Part shown: positions 10,935 to 22,623 of the stretch, in pieces | How the letters are laid out: each line of letters begins with the position of its first letter | Position numbering within the stretch: position 1 is the stretch's first letter | Source of the DNA: Gonatopus flavifemur | Taxonomy: Eukaryota; Arthropoda; Insecta; Hymenoptera; Dryinidae | DNA: 64,000 nucleotides | Direction of reading: 5' to 3' | Assembly: GCA_018340375.1 (NCBI GenBank) | Contig: JAFFJZ010000001.1 | Coordinates: 61,806,001-61,870,000, forward strand | Notes under the pieces: model-generated | The model's input: the letters and a program-made list of their open reading frames with translations, nothing else | Database searches by the model: none | What the model was told of the DNA's origin: nothing | Translations under genes and position numbers: made by a program

Positions 10935-12430
10935 TATATAATAATCTTCAATTGAAACCAACAGTGAAACTAAAGAACTCTGTGCTGGAGGGAAAAATCA
11001 AAAGACCGATGTTATTCAGATTGTTGAAGGTCAATAAAATATAAGATAGAAAAATATAACAGAATTACATCACTTTGTAGTTGGATAATCGACGTCCACT
11101 TGGAAGACGTCGAAAACGTAAAAATTCTTGGCAAAGAAATTTCAATGGGGTTGGAGAAAAATCAGAAAAATAGAAGATTATATAAAAGTGTAAGAAGACA
11201 AAGATTCCACTTGTGAAGAAAATCAAGTGAAGTCAAGATTTCACAAAAAGATTTTTATACAGAAAACATGCAATATCAAACTTGTCGTAAACGAAATTTT
11301 ATGAGAGAAATATTGTACCTGAGATTACAAGGTTTGCACTTCACTATCGAGCCAAGGTTCCTTTGCAATATTATATAATATACTTGTGAATATAGAATAT
11401 CTGCTGAAGAGAATTGCGTCATGCGAATTCAATCGATTTTTCTATGAAAAAGGGCGAATTTGTTTTTCTATCTTCAACAAAGCCAAGATCTTATTTTTGC
11501 ATTGCAATTTTTTTTATACGAAAGACAGGATAGAAGTGGCTTGTAATATTCCTGTACGATATATTTGCTATTATCTTTGTGCGTTCGGTATCTCTTCAGT
11601 CAATCACCTCGCCAAAATGTTCTTTAAATTCAGTTCTAATGGAAAGTTTTTACATTTGCTTCCAAGACATTCTGAAAATTTCATACACGGGAGAAAGTAT
11701 GTATCGAAAAGTCTCATAGTTTTTGAATAATACGAAAATGCATCGAATTGTGGCACTCGTAGAAGGAAATTCATATGCACTTCTCGTTGCGTATTAATCA
11801 AAATGCTTATATCAATATATTGGACACAACAACATTTCAAATTGATTGAATTTGAATATGTATAACAAAAATTTGAAATGCTTTGGAATGGTTTTCTTAT
11901 CATAGTAAAAATATGAATAATATGAATTTCAATTCAAATCAGAGTTCAATTCGTGAATTTCCTCCTACGAATTTGATGAACTAAAATCCATTCACGCACA
12001 GGAAAAAGAATATTGTGAAAATTGATTGCGTAATGCCACAACGAAATTACTTTTGTTACCTTCAATTTTCCTCTCTCATTTTATTTTTAGTGTAATATGT
12101 GCTACGATAAAGACAATGAATGAACTTGTGAAATTTACAATTCAAAGCCTTGGAGTGCGCCGTTTTCTTTTCTGCCTGCAATGCTATTCTTAGATGTAGC
12201 TGCGTATCTGGAGACATTATTAACCAATCAGACAATTGAATTCTTGGCCCTAATCTCGAATTTTGTGGTTTTCCTTATTCAAAGAAGACTCAGCAATAAA
12301 TATATTATCCATGAAACCGAAAATTTGCCTAAATAACTACATTTAGCTGCATTTCCAAAGCATTTTTCACAATGAAATTCGATTTGTGCAGTTCTTATCT
12401 GTAACAGAAGTGATAGTTCGTATTCATTCC
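10935..12430. other. AT-rich DNA, no gene assigned
   Basis: Overlapping frames of 99-114 codons occur on both strands at 11386-11903, but neither has a domain, a splice context or a protein-like composition. I treat them as background. Confidence 0.35.
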
Positions 12431-12436
12431 TACTAA

Positions 12437-12649
12437 AATAAAAGAAGTATCTCTTTTTTTTCCGAGACAAGAATTTTTGGAAACGGATTTATATCGTTGC
12501 GGCCCTGTGACCGCGACAAATTCATGCTAAAACCCGGACAAGTTCGATTCGACGACTCTTCAGAAAGGCATTGTGCCATCGACGAAACTCTGTTGCGCCG
12601 GATGTGGTCGTCGCCGACCTCCTGCACTCGGCTTTTAATAACTAATAAG
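12437..12649 (+). CDS. GC-rich candidate internal exon
   Basis: An island of clearly higher GC begins after a strong polypyrimidine tract and acceptor (CTCTTTTTTTTCCGAG, AG at 12465-12466). From there the plus strand reads TRIFGNGFISLRPCDRDKF, then a polar segment with VRFDDSSERHCAIDETLLRR and WSSPTSC. Codons are G-starting and GC-ending, as in coding DNA. The frame stays open to 12826, but the island ends near 12650, where only a weak donor (AAGGTCTTA) is seen. The minus strand is also open across it, so strand and frame are not settled. No family was recognised. Confidence 0.3.
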
Positions 12650-12849
12650 GTCTTAAAAACTACGGCGAGTCACTTTTACTGTTTTCAACGGACAATTGAA
12701 AAAAAGAGAATTGTAATATCTTGGTCCGTAATATCAACTAAAAAATATATTTTTGGTCTTGAAGTTATCAATCGAGTACTGACAGTTCGAAAAACCAATA
12801 CACTTACCCGAATGCGTTGGAATTCATAACATACTATCACTGAAATTCT

Positions 12850-14235
12850 CAAATTTAGTTATATTTTTATTGGTATCAGGAATGACTATAAATCAATGTA
12901 AAAAAAATAGATTAATTTCCTTTGGATGAATATTCCTCCAGGGCCAAGTATGCGCGTAATGGATCTTTTTTCAGTTGAAAATTGATATTGAATTCTCCAT
13001 TCCCGATAAAATAACTCAAATCAATTATCCATACAGTTTCGAAACGAATTGAAACTTAAATGACGATTGGATGGTCAATCCTACGTACGAATCGTAAGAT
13101 ATATTGGAGCGAGCAAAAATTCTTGAACTAAACAATCGATATATCGTGACGCTGTGATATTATGGTCAAAACAAAGATCAGTTAATTTGATTAGGCACGA
13201 ATCGTATGGCCTGGAATAATAATAAAAGTATTAAACGTGTAGGACGAAATGGATACCTTCGTTCTATCCGAAGAAAAATTAGGTCAAAGAACTTGGAATT
13301 CGATAATTGAATCACATAACATGAATTCTGTGAAATGTTGTTGCTAATTAAAATTCATTATTTTACATACGAATGAATAGGAATGAAATTCATTGCACGT
13401 TTGATTTTTGAAAAGATTCAACGTAACGTTTGTAAATACAAAATTAATTGCGTAACCGAAATAGGTGAAGAAAACATTGTTAAATAGTAGTTCATAAAAA
13501 TGACATGTGGAGGAATGGATGATGGATCGTAATGAATTCGTTGAAAGAAAGTTTAAACTCGTAACGTATTATGACGTTGATTTCGAACGTGGTATAACCT
13601 CAATGCATATGAGTTGGAATTGTATGCCGTTCATTCGTTGTAAGATATTTGTAATTTTGTTGCCGATATATCAAATAGAATATATCTAACCACCGACAAT
13701 TTATCCCCCACAATGTTCGATTGATCAAATCATCGGTAACTGAGATTTCGGACGGTCAATGATGAGGCAAAAATTCAATTTTACATCTCCGAGTCGATTA
13801 TACTGAAGGGTGTAATATCCTTCACAGCAAAATGTGTCTCTGGGACGGTTCCTGAACGTTGAGAGAATCCCTCCTACGTTTTATAAACCCTCCACAAACG
13901 GTCCAGTGGCTCGATACACTGTCCGGGATCATCTTGTGCGCATACAATTTTTTGTCATTTTATAAGACCTGCCACAGACGATAGAAACAATTTTGATACA
14001 CATGAACAAGTGGTCTTTGAGCACCAGAAACACACTCAAGAAAAGTCCATTAAACCAACAAGTTTCTTGAAATATGATCCAGAATGAAATGAAAGTCGTA
14101 GTAGTTCTTTTTATAAATGAAACTTTTCGGATTTTTATGAGCGATTTTCCATCGATTTAACAAAATAAAATCGAAAAAAAATTAAAATCAACGCCATTTA
14201 TCGCAAAATTTTTACCGGATATAGGGTTTTATACT
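12850..14235. other. AT-rich DNA, no gene seen
   Basis: Only short background frames are present. A GC-richer patch at 13840-13990 has no frame. Confidence 0.4.
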
Positions 14236-14242
14236 TTTAGAC

Positions 14243-14938
14243 TCATAGAATATTCCAAAGTTCTGTCATAAGTCCAGATCTGCAGTCGATAATATAACGT
14301 TCAACGTCATCGATTCTATTGCAGTTCAATTGTGAAAGCAAAAATTCCAAATCCATGGGAATCTTAAAGAGCACGATTGTGTAATTTGGTTTCCATTCAT
14401 CCCTTTGTGATGCTAAATCCATCTTCAAGACAGAATATTTCCTATGAACGTCAAGAACAGTAGAATAGACTTTCAATTGCTTTCCTTTCCAATTCCGCAC
14501 ACCTTGACGTCGCTTGCATTCAGTAATGAATTACTGGTCAGTTTTGGAGAATTTATTTTCAAGGAATGAAGGATATACTGAGTTGTGGTCATAAAAGAAG
14601 TCTGATGACTTATGTAAGTCATTTATTTTGTGAACATCCAAATGCATGTACTTCTCTAGCAGAAATGAATGCAAGAATTCACGAGTTCTGTAACGCTGCA
14701 CTAAAGAAACATTACACTTCCAAGTACCTTGCAATTACAGGTATCTAAATTTTGTCTAGTGCCAAGTTACACAACTAGTGAATGCCTAGAACATTTCTAC
14801 TAAGGTAATAAAAATCCTTAAACGATTTGCCGTGATGTCTCAAAAACATTTCATTCAAGTAATTCTACATTCTTATTTGTCAGTTAATTACTCTTTTCAC
14901 AGATAATTTCATCGTTTGGGATTCCCTTCAGAAGAAGA
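14243..14938 (-). pseudogene. Decayed spliced gene, copy 1 (pairs with 39465-39915)
   Basis: Read on the minus strand: acceptor CTCTCTCAATAG, then an exon starting LLLKGIPNDEIICEKSN (14937-14884). A second exon ends at 14771 with ITLVEMF, a TAG, then AFTSC, followed by donor GTAACT. A 70-nt intron (14701-14770) ends TTTCTTTAG. The third exon starts CSVTELVNSCIHFC and is then frameshifted into SFLLEKYMHLDV. After one more stop the frame continues from WKGKQLKVYSTVLD to NRIDDVERYIIDC and a final stop at 14243. The second copy has the same exon junction, a stop at the same codon (TGA there, TAG here, both one step from TGG) and the same exon-3 start CSV-LV. The last 85 codons contain three Trp and read like real protein. 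The family is unknown. Confidence 0.5.
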
Positions 14939-15139
14939 CTATTGAGAGAGGAAAATTGATTAATTGATTGCGTGATAATGAGATATATTTTTAATGTAAA
15001 AAATAGAATGCAATGAACCTTAAATTCAACTGCTTGGATATGAATGTTGTACAAAATTCAATCCTGTATAGAAAATAACAGCAATGAAGGAATTAAAGTA
15101 CACAAAATAAATAAATCCTAGTGGGAATTTTGAAAAATA
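14939..15139. other. AT-rich spacer
   Basis: No feature is visible beyond the polypyrimidine tract of the neighbouring pseudogene. Confidence 0.4.
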
Positions 15140-15400
15140 ACTATAATGGAAAAATAATGAGCTATTATTTGGATGGCTAAAAATTTGCTACGGGAGCTAT
15201 TTTTTTAGCTGTCTGAGCGATTCACTTGGCGGTAGCAGTAAGAAATGTATAGCTGCCGCAGCGAAAATTCAACAGCGACATTATTTGGCTATCCAAATAT
15301 CAACCACAAAACCTGTTCAGCTACAGTTACGATTTCCTAGAAAAATTGCTACATCTGCAATTATTTTAGCTGCAGCGGTGGAAACAGGGTGCTAAAAAAA
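15140..15400. repeat. Diverged AGCT-themed element
   Basis: Words such as TAGCTGCAGCGG, AGCTATTTTTTTAGCTG and GCTGCCGCAGC recur in both orientations, with TTTGGATGGCTA and GGCTATCCAAA inverted across the block. It resembles the better-preserved AGCT elements at 17704, 43208 and 57514. The terminal caps are degenerate. Confidence 0.45.
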
Positions 15401-15656
15401 GGAGAAAAAACATGAACCGTTGTTAAACTTCATTAACAATCATGTTTCAAATTCAAGGATAATTATGGTCTATATGTTCTCATAAAATTGTCGGAGTTCA
15501 TTTATTTGAATTGTTTTCGCGTTGCTCAATCGCGTTTTCTCAAACATTTATATTCCGACAATAATAGTTTTGCAGAAACTCTAAAGATTCATCTATTTGA
15601 CTTGAAATTTATTACTCAATGATCATTAATAGTTAGGTTATAAAAGTATCATATAT

Positions 15657-15850
15657 ACACAGTGAAAAATTTTGTATATTTTTAACACATGTGTATGTTC
15701 CAGGAGGTCCACTTGCAATTTATGTTAAATATTACACAAAAAATGTATCAAATCAACACAAAAATGTTAAATTTACACTGAAAGTCTGTGAATTTCAGAA
15801 TTTGATATATTGTTTTCAACACAAACTATGAGTCGGGACTGTAAATTACT
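15657..15850. repeat. Partial CACAGTGAAAAATTTTG element
   Basis: The left end TACACAGTGAAAAATTTTGT matches the reversed right end of the element at 19191-19388. Interior words (AACACAAAAATG, TTTTCAACACAAA) are shared. The right terminus cannot be found, so the copy is truncated. Confidence 0.4.
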
Positions 15851-16075
15851 AAATTCAGAATTCACATCAAAACTTGAGATTAATTTCAAAAGAGTTTATA
15901 ATTGAAAAAGTTAAATGAATCCGCTCTCGCACACAGCTCCACTCGTTTCCAGAAATGTCTATAAATCGATTTATCGAATTGCAGGATTTCTGGGAACTGC
16001 AGGAAATCTTCTATCAGAAGTATAGTTGAAATTCATTTCAAGAAGAAAACCTTGATTATAGCATACAAATTAGAG

Positions 16076-16534
16076 TTAGGAACCAAATTCCATACTCAAT
16101 ATAGTTTGTTTGGAATATGAAAAGAGTACGTTATCTATTCTGCGAACAGAATTATTTGTTGAAAGAATTCTTTGGTAACTTGAACAGCGATCCCATATAA
16201 CAAAAAGAACTTTGAAAATGCATTTCTCAGCATTAAAAGTATCTTGCATCCTTTTTTCGAGAAACATAAATGTCTTTTGAATACCTTTTGTATAGTTCAA
16301 ATGTACCTGTACTGTATGAAATTCAAATTTTGATTGCATTTTAAATAATTCTGTTTGAATGTATTTGGAAAGTTTTTTTTTTCGTTTTATCAGATTGATT
16401 CGAAAGAATGACTTGAAAATCACTGGGATGTTGATGTTTATACTAAAAAATGTAGTGAATATACAGTCCAATTTGGTTATACGCTTCGCTTTGGGGATAT
16501 AGGGGGAAAAAGTAGGGAGAAACCAACATCCCAT
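16076..16534 (-). CDS. Longest ATG-started frame, 152 residues, function unknown
   Basis: An ATG at 16534 opens 152 codons. The N-terminal half is mixed: MGCWFLPTFSPY, a hydrophobic CIFTTFFSININIPVIF (about residues 24-40) and a Lys cluster KRKKKLSK. The second half is more protein-like: FEFHTVQVHLNYTKGIQK, FLEKRMQDTFNAEKCIFK, VLFVIWDRCSSYQRIL and a C-terminal RRIDNVLFSYSK. The C-terminal RIDNV resembles NRIDDV near the end of the pseudogene at 14.24 kb and DKIDDIV at 24.23 kb. That match is short and could be chance. No intron, signal peptide or catalytic motif is evident. It may be another decayed member of a local minus-strand family, or background. Confidence 0.25.
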   Translation of the reverse strand: MGCWFLPTFSPYIPKAKRITKLDCIFTTFFSININIPVIFKSFFRINLIKRKKKLSKYIQTELFKMQSKFEFHTVQVHLNYTKGIQKTFMFLEKRMQDTFNAEKCIFKVLFVIWDRCSSYQRILSTNNSVRRIDNVLFSYSKQTILSMEFGS

Positions 16535-17644
16535 CCACTTTAAGTGACAATTTTGTCTCGCACTATTTCTTATAAGCCTCGTTCAAGTCATGTTGAAACA
16601 TACCACATGTATCAAATTCTTCGAGTTTTTCAACTCCCAGTAAACGTTATATGAACATCTTCGTGGTTATTGAATATGAAAATAAATTAAACATTTTCCA
16701 TGGTCTCCGATTGGCCAATTTCTCAGGCCAAAAATCAAACTTACCAAAAAGGTTTGTAGCAACATGTATGAACCAAAACTGCAAGCGGTCTTAGAGTGGG
16801 AGAAAATACGTGCTCAGAGTGAAGCGGAACAAATATGAGCGAGGTTCATAACCAGAGTGGACTGTAACTTCGATAAATTTACTGAAGTTTTGTATACAAT
16901 GCATAAATCGAATACCACTGTTTGTTTTTTGCATCGTATTACTTCCATGAATATATTGATATATGGGTGATTCTCAGTTAAGAGGTATTTCCTGCGGCAA
17001 TGAAAAAGAAATACTGAAAATTGAGCATTACAGTTTACCAAAAGGGCTAGTGATGAAATTTTAATGGTGTTTCTGAAATTTAGGATAAAGTACAAGAAAT
17101 GTATCTTCCCTGGCCTGTCCTTCCCTCGTTTGTCGTACGAAATCACTAGAAAACGAGATCCTATTCCGATCATATTGTTATAATACTTCGTTTATATGTT
17201 CTGGCATCAATAAATTATCGTGTTGTAGGGTTGGAACTACCGACGTATTTCCCGAGAGTGATTTTTTTCCAGTTCAGATTATGTCCCTCAACTTTGATGT
17301 ATTCTCCCCTGGCATACTTTTATACTCATGAATAGTCATCGGATGTTTCACGAAAATTTCCATCCACCTGTAAGGGATGAGGAACGATGTAAAGTTGCCA
17401 ACAAATATCAATTGAATCGTTCGGCAATCTTCATGGATTACTTCTTCCGATTTTTTAACGTGGTTTGAGTACTAAGTTATGTAATCATGGTATCTCCCCT
17501 GTTTGATTGTTCTCAATGAAGAACGATTTATTCATTATTGTCGTTATTGTTGATACACTATAATAAGTTGAGTGTTGAATTTGTTAAATGTTCAGGTAAG
17601 TAAAAACTCTACGTTTGTTTTAATCTCAAAATTTTTTCCAAAAA

Positions 17645-17686
17645 GTATTTCCCCTGGGTAACTGATCAGTTGGCCAGGGGAAATAC
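17645..17686. repeat. 42-bp near-perfect palindrome
   Basis: Two 13-bp arms (GTATTTCCCCTGG and CCAGGGGAAATAC) flank AACTGATCAGTT, itself a perfect palindrome with the same centre. Only the two-base steps between arm and core differ. It lies within the motif array of the 16967-18271 element. Confidence 0.85.
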
Positions 17687-17703
17687 GAAATATCCAGGGG
17701 AGA

Positions 17704-17932
17704 TACACGGAAAAAACAAGTCAGCTGCAGCAGCTAAGTAGCTAGCACGGACACGGACAGCCATTAAATTAGCTCCTGTAGCTAAATTTTAGCTGTTACA
17801 GCAAAAAAATTTGCATTTGTAGTTAATTTATTTGCGATAAAAGCTAAAATTTAGGTGCAGGAGCTAATTTAATGGCTGTCCGTGTCCGTGCTAGCTACTT
17901 AGCTGCTGCAGCTAACTTATTTTTTCCGTGTA
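17704..17932. mobile_element. AGCT-themed foldback MITE, copy A
   Basis: The element starts TACACGGAAAAAA and ends TTTTTTCCGTGTA, with TA borders. Both arms contain AGCTGCAGCAGCTAAGTAGC, GCTAGCACGG, GTCCGTG, CCATTAAATTAGCTCC and GCTAAAATTTAG words, so the whole unit folds into one long hairpin. It is the longest of three clear copies (also 43208 and 57514). There is no coding content. Confidence 0.8.
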
Positions 17933-18274
17933 CAAAGTGTCTACAAGAGATTTCACGTGATACATTCGACGTCTAACTATGGATTTCAACAACCAAACTT
18001 GATTGCAGATCATTTCTACACCGAAAAAATTGAGTAACTCAAAAAGTTCACATTTTGTATCTCCCCTGGTTCAAATATTTTCCCTGGCCTTAATTTAAAA
18101 TCTATATATCTTCTATAAAATCATGGAAAATGAATGAATTAGTTGGCCATCTTCAGGAAACGGATTAGTTACCTCTGAATAAGCTAATCAATATGAAATA
18201 TCGTTAATCAAATGTGTTTGTTCGTTCGCCACAAACCTGGAGATTTTATACCTCTTAACTGAGAATCACCCATA

Positions 18275-19190
18275 TATATATAAATTATATGTATATAGTT
18301 TACAAGCCATTGATCGGAAAAAAGTGGTTATAAAATTCAAAATTGATTTAATTGGAGAACAAAACGATTTTGAACTAACATAATTTGAGAAATCGAATAT
18401 AAAATACGAAATATTTTTCCAATATTCAAGGCGAGAAGTTCAACGTAAAAGACTCGAACATTTTACCGTCCAAACGCATATGATAACGGAAAATAATGTT
18501 GCTCATTATTTCAAGGCATCATATCACCGACTCGCATGGTTCGATACATTGTTACACCGTTTTAAACTCAGTCCTTGAAACAAATCAAACCTGTAATAAA
18601 TCGAAAATTTTTCAAATTGTCTCGGTTATCTGTCCAATTATGCCAATGTGTATTAATTAACCTTTCATTATAAAAAAAAATTGTAAGTTACATATTTACG
18701 TATAAAATTAATATTCGATTATGAAACATCATTTGATTGATCGTTTTCCTTGAATCGAAAATCTAAATTCTCAAAATTCAGAACTCCATCCATCATCGAA
18801 TTGTCAATTTGACGTGATTTGACATTCAGATAATTTTAGAAATTCTTAGAATACGCGAACACGATACAGATCTACACGGTCGAGAGATTATAATTGTTCG
18901 ATGTATCATTTATTTGTCGATACCATTTATAGTATGTTTTCATACGAACATTGGCGTACGAGCATCCCGAATCATTATCGTTAACAAACATTGCTTCACT
19001 TCAAAGAAAATTTTTCGATGAAAAATCGCTGAATCTTACAGTATATTTTGACTCACGTTCAGCGGTTCGTCAATAGGGAATGACAAAAAATGAATTCTAG
19101 GAAATCAATATTACACTTTTTGCTTTGTACTTCCCTTCATCGTCAAATTATCAATACATTTCGTTGATACGATTTGGTTCATACCACGTA
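18275..19190. other. AT-rich DNA, no gene seen
   Basis: No supported frame or terminal repeats are present. Confidence 0.45.
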
Positions 19191-19388
19191 TACATAGTGG
19201 AAAATTTCGTGTACTTTTACAACACGTGAATATCCTAAACGGTTCACTCAAAATTTATATTCAATATTGACACAAAGAATGTATAACATCAACATAAAAG
19301 TAGTAAGTTTGCATTGAAAATTTGTTGAGTGGATTTTTAATACAAATTTTGAGTGAGCTGGTTTTAACACAAAATTTTTCACTGTGTA
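19191..19388. mobile_element. CACAGTGAAAAATTTTG MITE
   Basis: The left end TACATAGTGGAAAATTTCGT is imperfectly inverted to the right end AAATTTTTCACTGTGTA. TA lies at both borders. The interior repeats ACTCAAAATTTATA and ACAAATTTTGAGTGA, so it folds back. Related pieces are at 15657 and 52358. Confidence 0.6.
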
Positions 19389-19399
19389 GGGTGTTACAT

Positions 19400-20645
19400 T
19401 TAACGTTTTATACATCGAACGATTTGTAAAAAATTGTTTGCAGTCTAGAGTTGGTTTTTGAATATTCGCCAACGATGTATTTAATTATAACGTTAGAAAA
19501 TTCACTTATTCGATGAGTATGCTGAAAAACGTTTCAAGTACCTCTCATAATTCAACTGATAAGGTAAATAAGCGTCATTGAATGGTAAAAAAATGGGGTT
19601 GATCTAAATAATGCGCATACGATATATTCCTTAAAATTACGATAAAGTTACCTTGAGTACATTTTCGAACAATTCTATAATCAATTGAATTTTCACTTAT
19701 TTTTTCTTGAATTCGCAGTTCAATAATGTCGAACTTTCATAGACTATATCGAACTTCCGAACAATTCTAATCTCTAAGCTTTTACATAGAAATAAATAAG
19801 GCAGTATTTCGTGATGCAACGTTGAATTATTTAATTTCGTCTTCTGTTTTTCTTTTCTCTCCTCAACATTTAATTCAGGTCTAACACATGAAATCGCTAC
19901 AGTCCTCGTTATGTTAGATCTTTGTCTGAATTTGAAATTCAACTCTTAACCGAAATTCAAAATTCAACCACGGGTGCTAAGAATGTATTTCAATTCTCAG
20001 ATTTTTCTTTAATGCATTATCATAAGTTATCACTATACCTTTTTCTTTTAATTCAATCCAAATATTAAAATCACCATAAAAAAAACTGGAAGTCTGCTGC
20101 GTCTTGGTGTTGGAAAATGTCAGTGCATTCGCTGAAATCTTACAGATTTTGTGGAACAAAATTTCAATAAGTGCGCTGGAATACTCCTGAAAATTTACTA
20201 GTCAATGACTTTTAATACAGTCATGAAATTTGAGTGATTTATTCGTTGAAATGTGACAATGCACTCACCTTTGTGTCGCAAGAATAATTACCAGGGTGAC
20301 AAATATATAAGTTTATCTCTATTTTTCAAGTTTCCCTTTCATCGATAAAATATACACGCGTGTAATCAGCAAGAGAGAGATATCGAGGAAACTTTTGGTA
20401 CTTGGGGGGTGATAGTGGCTATGACTACCCTTATACAACAATACCTATAAATGCAAGTGGGTTGCCTCGTATCAATTTCATTAGTGTGTGAACTTTTCTC
20501 TAGATTGCACGCGATCAGGAATTTTCCATCATAAAAGAGGTTGGTTGAACATTTGAAATATCTCTGAATCCATTGTGCAACGATGCAACGTATCATTTAG
20601 TGAAACAGTGTTCACAGATATCAACGAACGATCTCAATATAGAAC
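19400..20645. other. AT-rich DNA with weak minus-strand frames
   Basis: Minus-strand frames of 81 codons (19697-19942) and 60 codons (19977-20159) lie close together. The first ends VRKFDIVYESSTLLNCEF and the second has WIELKEKGIVITYDNA. Both are too short and too AT-driven to call. A GC-richer patch at 20390-20530 has no clear frame. Confidence 0.3.
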
Positions 20646-20648
20646 GTT

Positions 20649-21773
20649 CCCGTGTGGAAATTTGTCCGGGCGTCCTGTATTGAATATAGGCCCTGTATGG
20701 GCTTAAATCGGGTATCCAAACTTAGGATGGTCTAGCCTTAACCACTAAGGGGCCTAGTCGGGGTTCTGATATTTGGCCTGATTTTTCTAACTCAGGGCCA
20801 CCCATACAAGGCCCATGTGGGGCCAAGATGCATTTCCAATGTTTCCCCCTGTTTGAACAATTTAGGCGCACCCTACTAAAGCCCGTATAGGGCCTTGCTA
20901 GGCTTTCCATATTCTCCCAAAGATTTTAATTTAGGCGCACCCTACTACAGCCCGTATAGGGCCTTGCTAGGCTTTCCATATTCTCCCAAAGATTTTAATT
21001 TAAGCACACCTGCACAGAACCCTCGTAGGGCCAACCTGCATTACCAATATTCCCCTTGTTTTGAAAAGTTAGGCGCACCCAACCTTGGTTGAAAACAGCA
21101 ATATATAACCTCTTTATTCAACTAAAGTTTTAAACTATTTACAATTCGAAGTCTTTACATAGATCCATTTTTATAGCCAAATTTCTGTCGTTTTAATCGA
21201 ACACAGGAATGAAATGCAAGAAATTTTCCATTTGATATTAGATAAAAGTCAATAGTTTCGGTTTCACTGAATAAATTCAATGAGATAAAAATTTTATAAT
21301 CAATGAATTGATGGAAAATCATAATGATAATTAATACCTTATACTCGTAGACATAACAATAAAAAAGGGAACGTTGTATGAACTGAAAGGTACTTGATTC
21401 ATTAAGAAAGAATCAAAATAATCATTTTAATATATCAAATGATCAAATCTGACCAGGCCCTGAATAGAACTGGGGGATGTCATAAATCATTTCTACCCGG
21501 GTGGGAATTTTATTCTCTCCTTGCGATATTCATCTAATTTGATAATCTATGCAAAAATTTATTACACATTCAAAGGCCCTAGTTTCAGAGCCTGCATTGG
21601 TCCCATCATGGGTGTCCTACATAGGCCCAAGTTAGGAATACAGTACAGGCCCTGGAAATGAGAGCGTGACAATCCTGTCTAGGCCCTATAAAGGTAACCA
21701 AAACAGGGCCTGGAATAAAGTAAGGACGCCTAGTTTGGCCCTAACTGGCGCCAAGAATTAATTTCCACACAGG
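20649..21773. mobile_element. GGCCC-family TIR element
   Basis: The left end CCGTGTGGAAATTTG pairs with the right end AATTAATTTCCACACAGG. Both subterminal regions (20660-21085 and 21575-21760) are packed with GGCCC, CCCGTATAGGGCC, CCCATACAAGGCCC and TAGGCCC words in both orientations. The middle (21090-21570) is AT-rich with no frame. The element at 1874-2782 is related but carries a 118-codon frame in its interior. Confidence 0.6.
20792..21085. repeat. Tandem repeat with 69-bp period
   Basis: TTTAGGCGCACCCTACTA begins units at 20861 and 20930, and a decayed unit starts at 20999 (TTTAAGCACACC), exactly 69 bp apart each time. Flanking partial units make four to five in all. Because 69 is divisible by 3, a frame of repeating residues (LGFPYSPKDFNL) stays open, but this looks like an accident of the repeat and not a gene. 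Confidence 0.8.
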
Positions 21774-21779
21774 TTCATA

Positions 21780-22620
21780 CAAATGAAAACGAATTCAGTG
21801 AGATAATGCGAATTGAGACACAATATTACCTCAATCGTACATGGATTATCCGGCTAATGGAACAAATACAATTATTGAATTGAATGAAGCAACGACTAAT
21901 TAGTCATGCTAGAATATCGGAATTCCCTGTATCTGACATATCGGTACGAATCCATATTCTCTCGATAATATCTGAAGCGTAGTGAGAGTGAACTGAAATG
22001 ATCATCAATCGCATTGACTCTCTACACGATAGAATGAATTTCTTAGGGAAATGAATAATCTTGCAACTCGCTTACTTTCTATTCACATAATTATTCATAT
22101 AATACAGGTGAATAGTATATATTATAATTTTGCATCTCTTGTAAAAACATAATACGGTTTCTAAAAATTCATTAAATATATGCAATTGTTGAGGTATATT
22201 TTAATCGAATCTATAGGTTCGTTAATTTTCAAAAGATCGTATGTAACTTTCATTAGTAATTATTATCGATTTTTATTAGAGGAGATCGAGGAGTTATGAG
22301 ACAAACCACTGTCGCTTGTTTCTCTCGTTCACATACTTTTTTTAATTCATATTTGTTGGTGTTGAGGCGCATTTTGAGTACCTCTCCAAATGAGGTTTTG
22401 ATTCTTGTTGTAGAAAGTTTTCTTGAGCGTTCGTTTTTGCGGTATTTTCAGTTAGTTTTTCAAGTTGTTGACAAAGTTAAGCGTTGACAGAGTATTCCTT
22501 ACACTGAGAGAAGAACGATTCGGGAGTTCGGTAAATAATGACATACTTGGTCGATAAATGTTTCATGAAATTTCAAGCAAGATTGCTGAAAGTTCAATAA
22601 TATTTAGATTTATCGATCAA
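21780..22620. other. AT-rich DNA, no gene seen
   Basis: A 63-codon plus-strand frame at 22296 has hydrophobic character but no context. No repeats could be delimited. Confidence 0.4.
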
Positions 22621-22623
22621 ATA

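Larger units (their letters stand above)
16967..18271. mobile_element. 1.3-kb TIR element with an internal GTATTTCCCCTGG motif array
   Basis: The ends are perfect 24-bp inverted repeats: GGGTGATTCTCAGTTAAGAG begins the left end (16967) and the right end (18248-18271) is its exact reverse complement. The flanks are ATATAT on both sides. Inside, a word close to GTATTTCCCCTGG recurs in both orientations at about 17101, 17245, 17299, 17490, 17645, 17674, 17694 and 18057, plus decayed forms at 16985 and near 18078. An AGCT-type MITE (17704-17932) is inserted within. No transposase frame is seen, so it is non-autonomous. The motif array may be transposase-binding sites or regulatory DNA; this is inference. 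Confidence 0.7.

Noticed and set aside
11386..11903. Frames of 99 and 114 codons on opposite strands
   Set aside because: Composition follows AT-rich background; no start context, domain or splice signal supports either.
14566..14748. Sixty-codon plus-strand frame with four Cys
   Set aside because: Comparison with the second copy at 39.5 kb shows that the conserved reading is on the minus strand; the plus frame is its shadow.
16814..17173. 119-codon minus-strand frame
   Set aside because: It crosses the left terminal repeat of the 16967-18271 element, so a single gene there is unlikely.
20895..21092. 65-codon frame of repeating residues
   Set aside because: It is produced by the 69-bp tandem repeat, whose length is a multiple of three.
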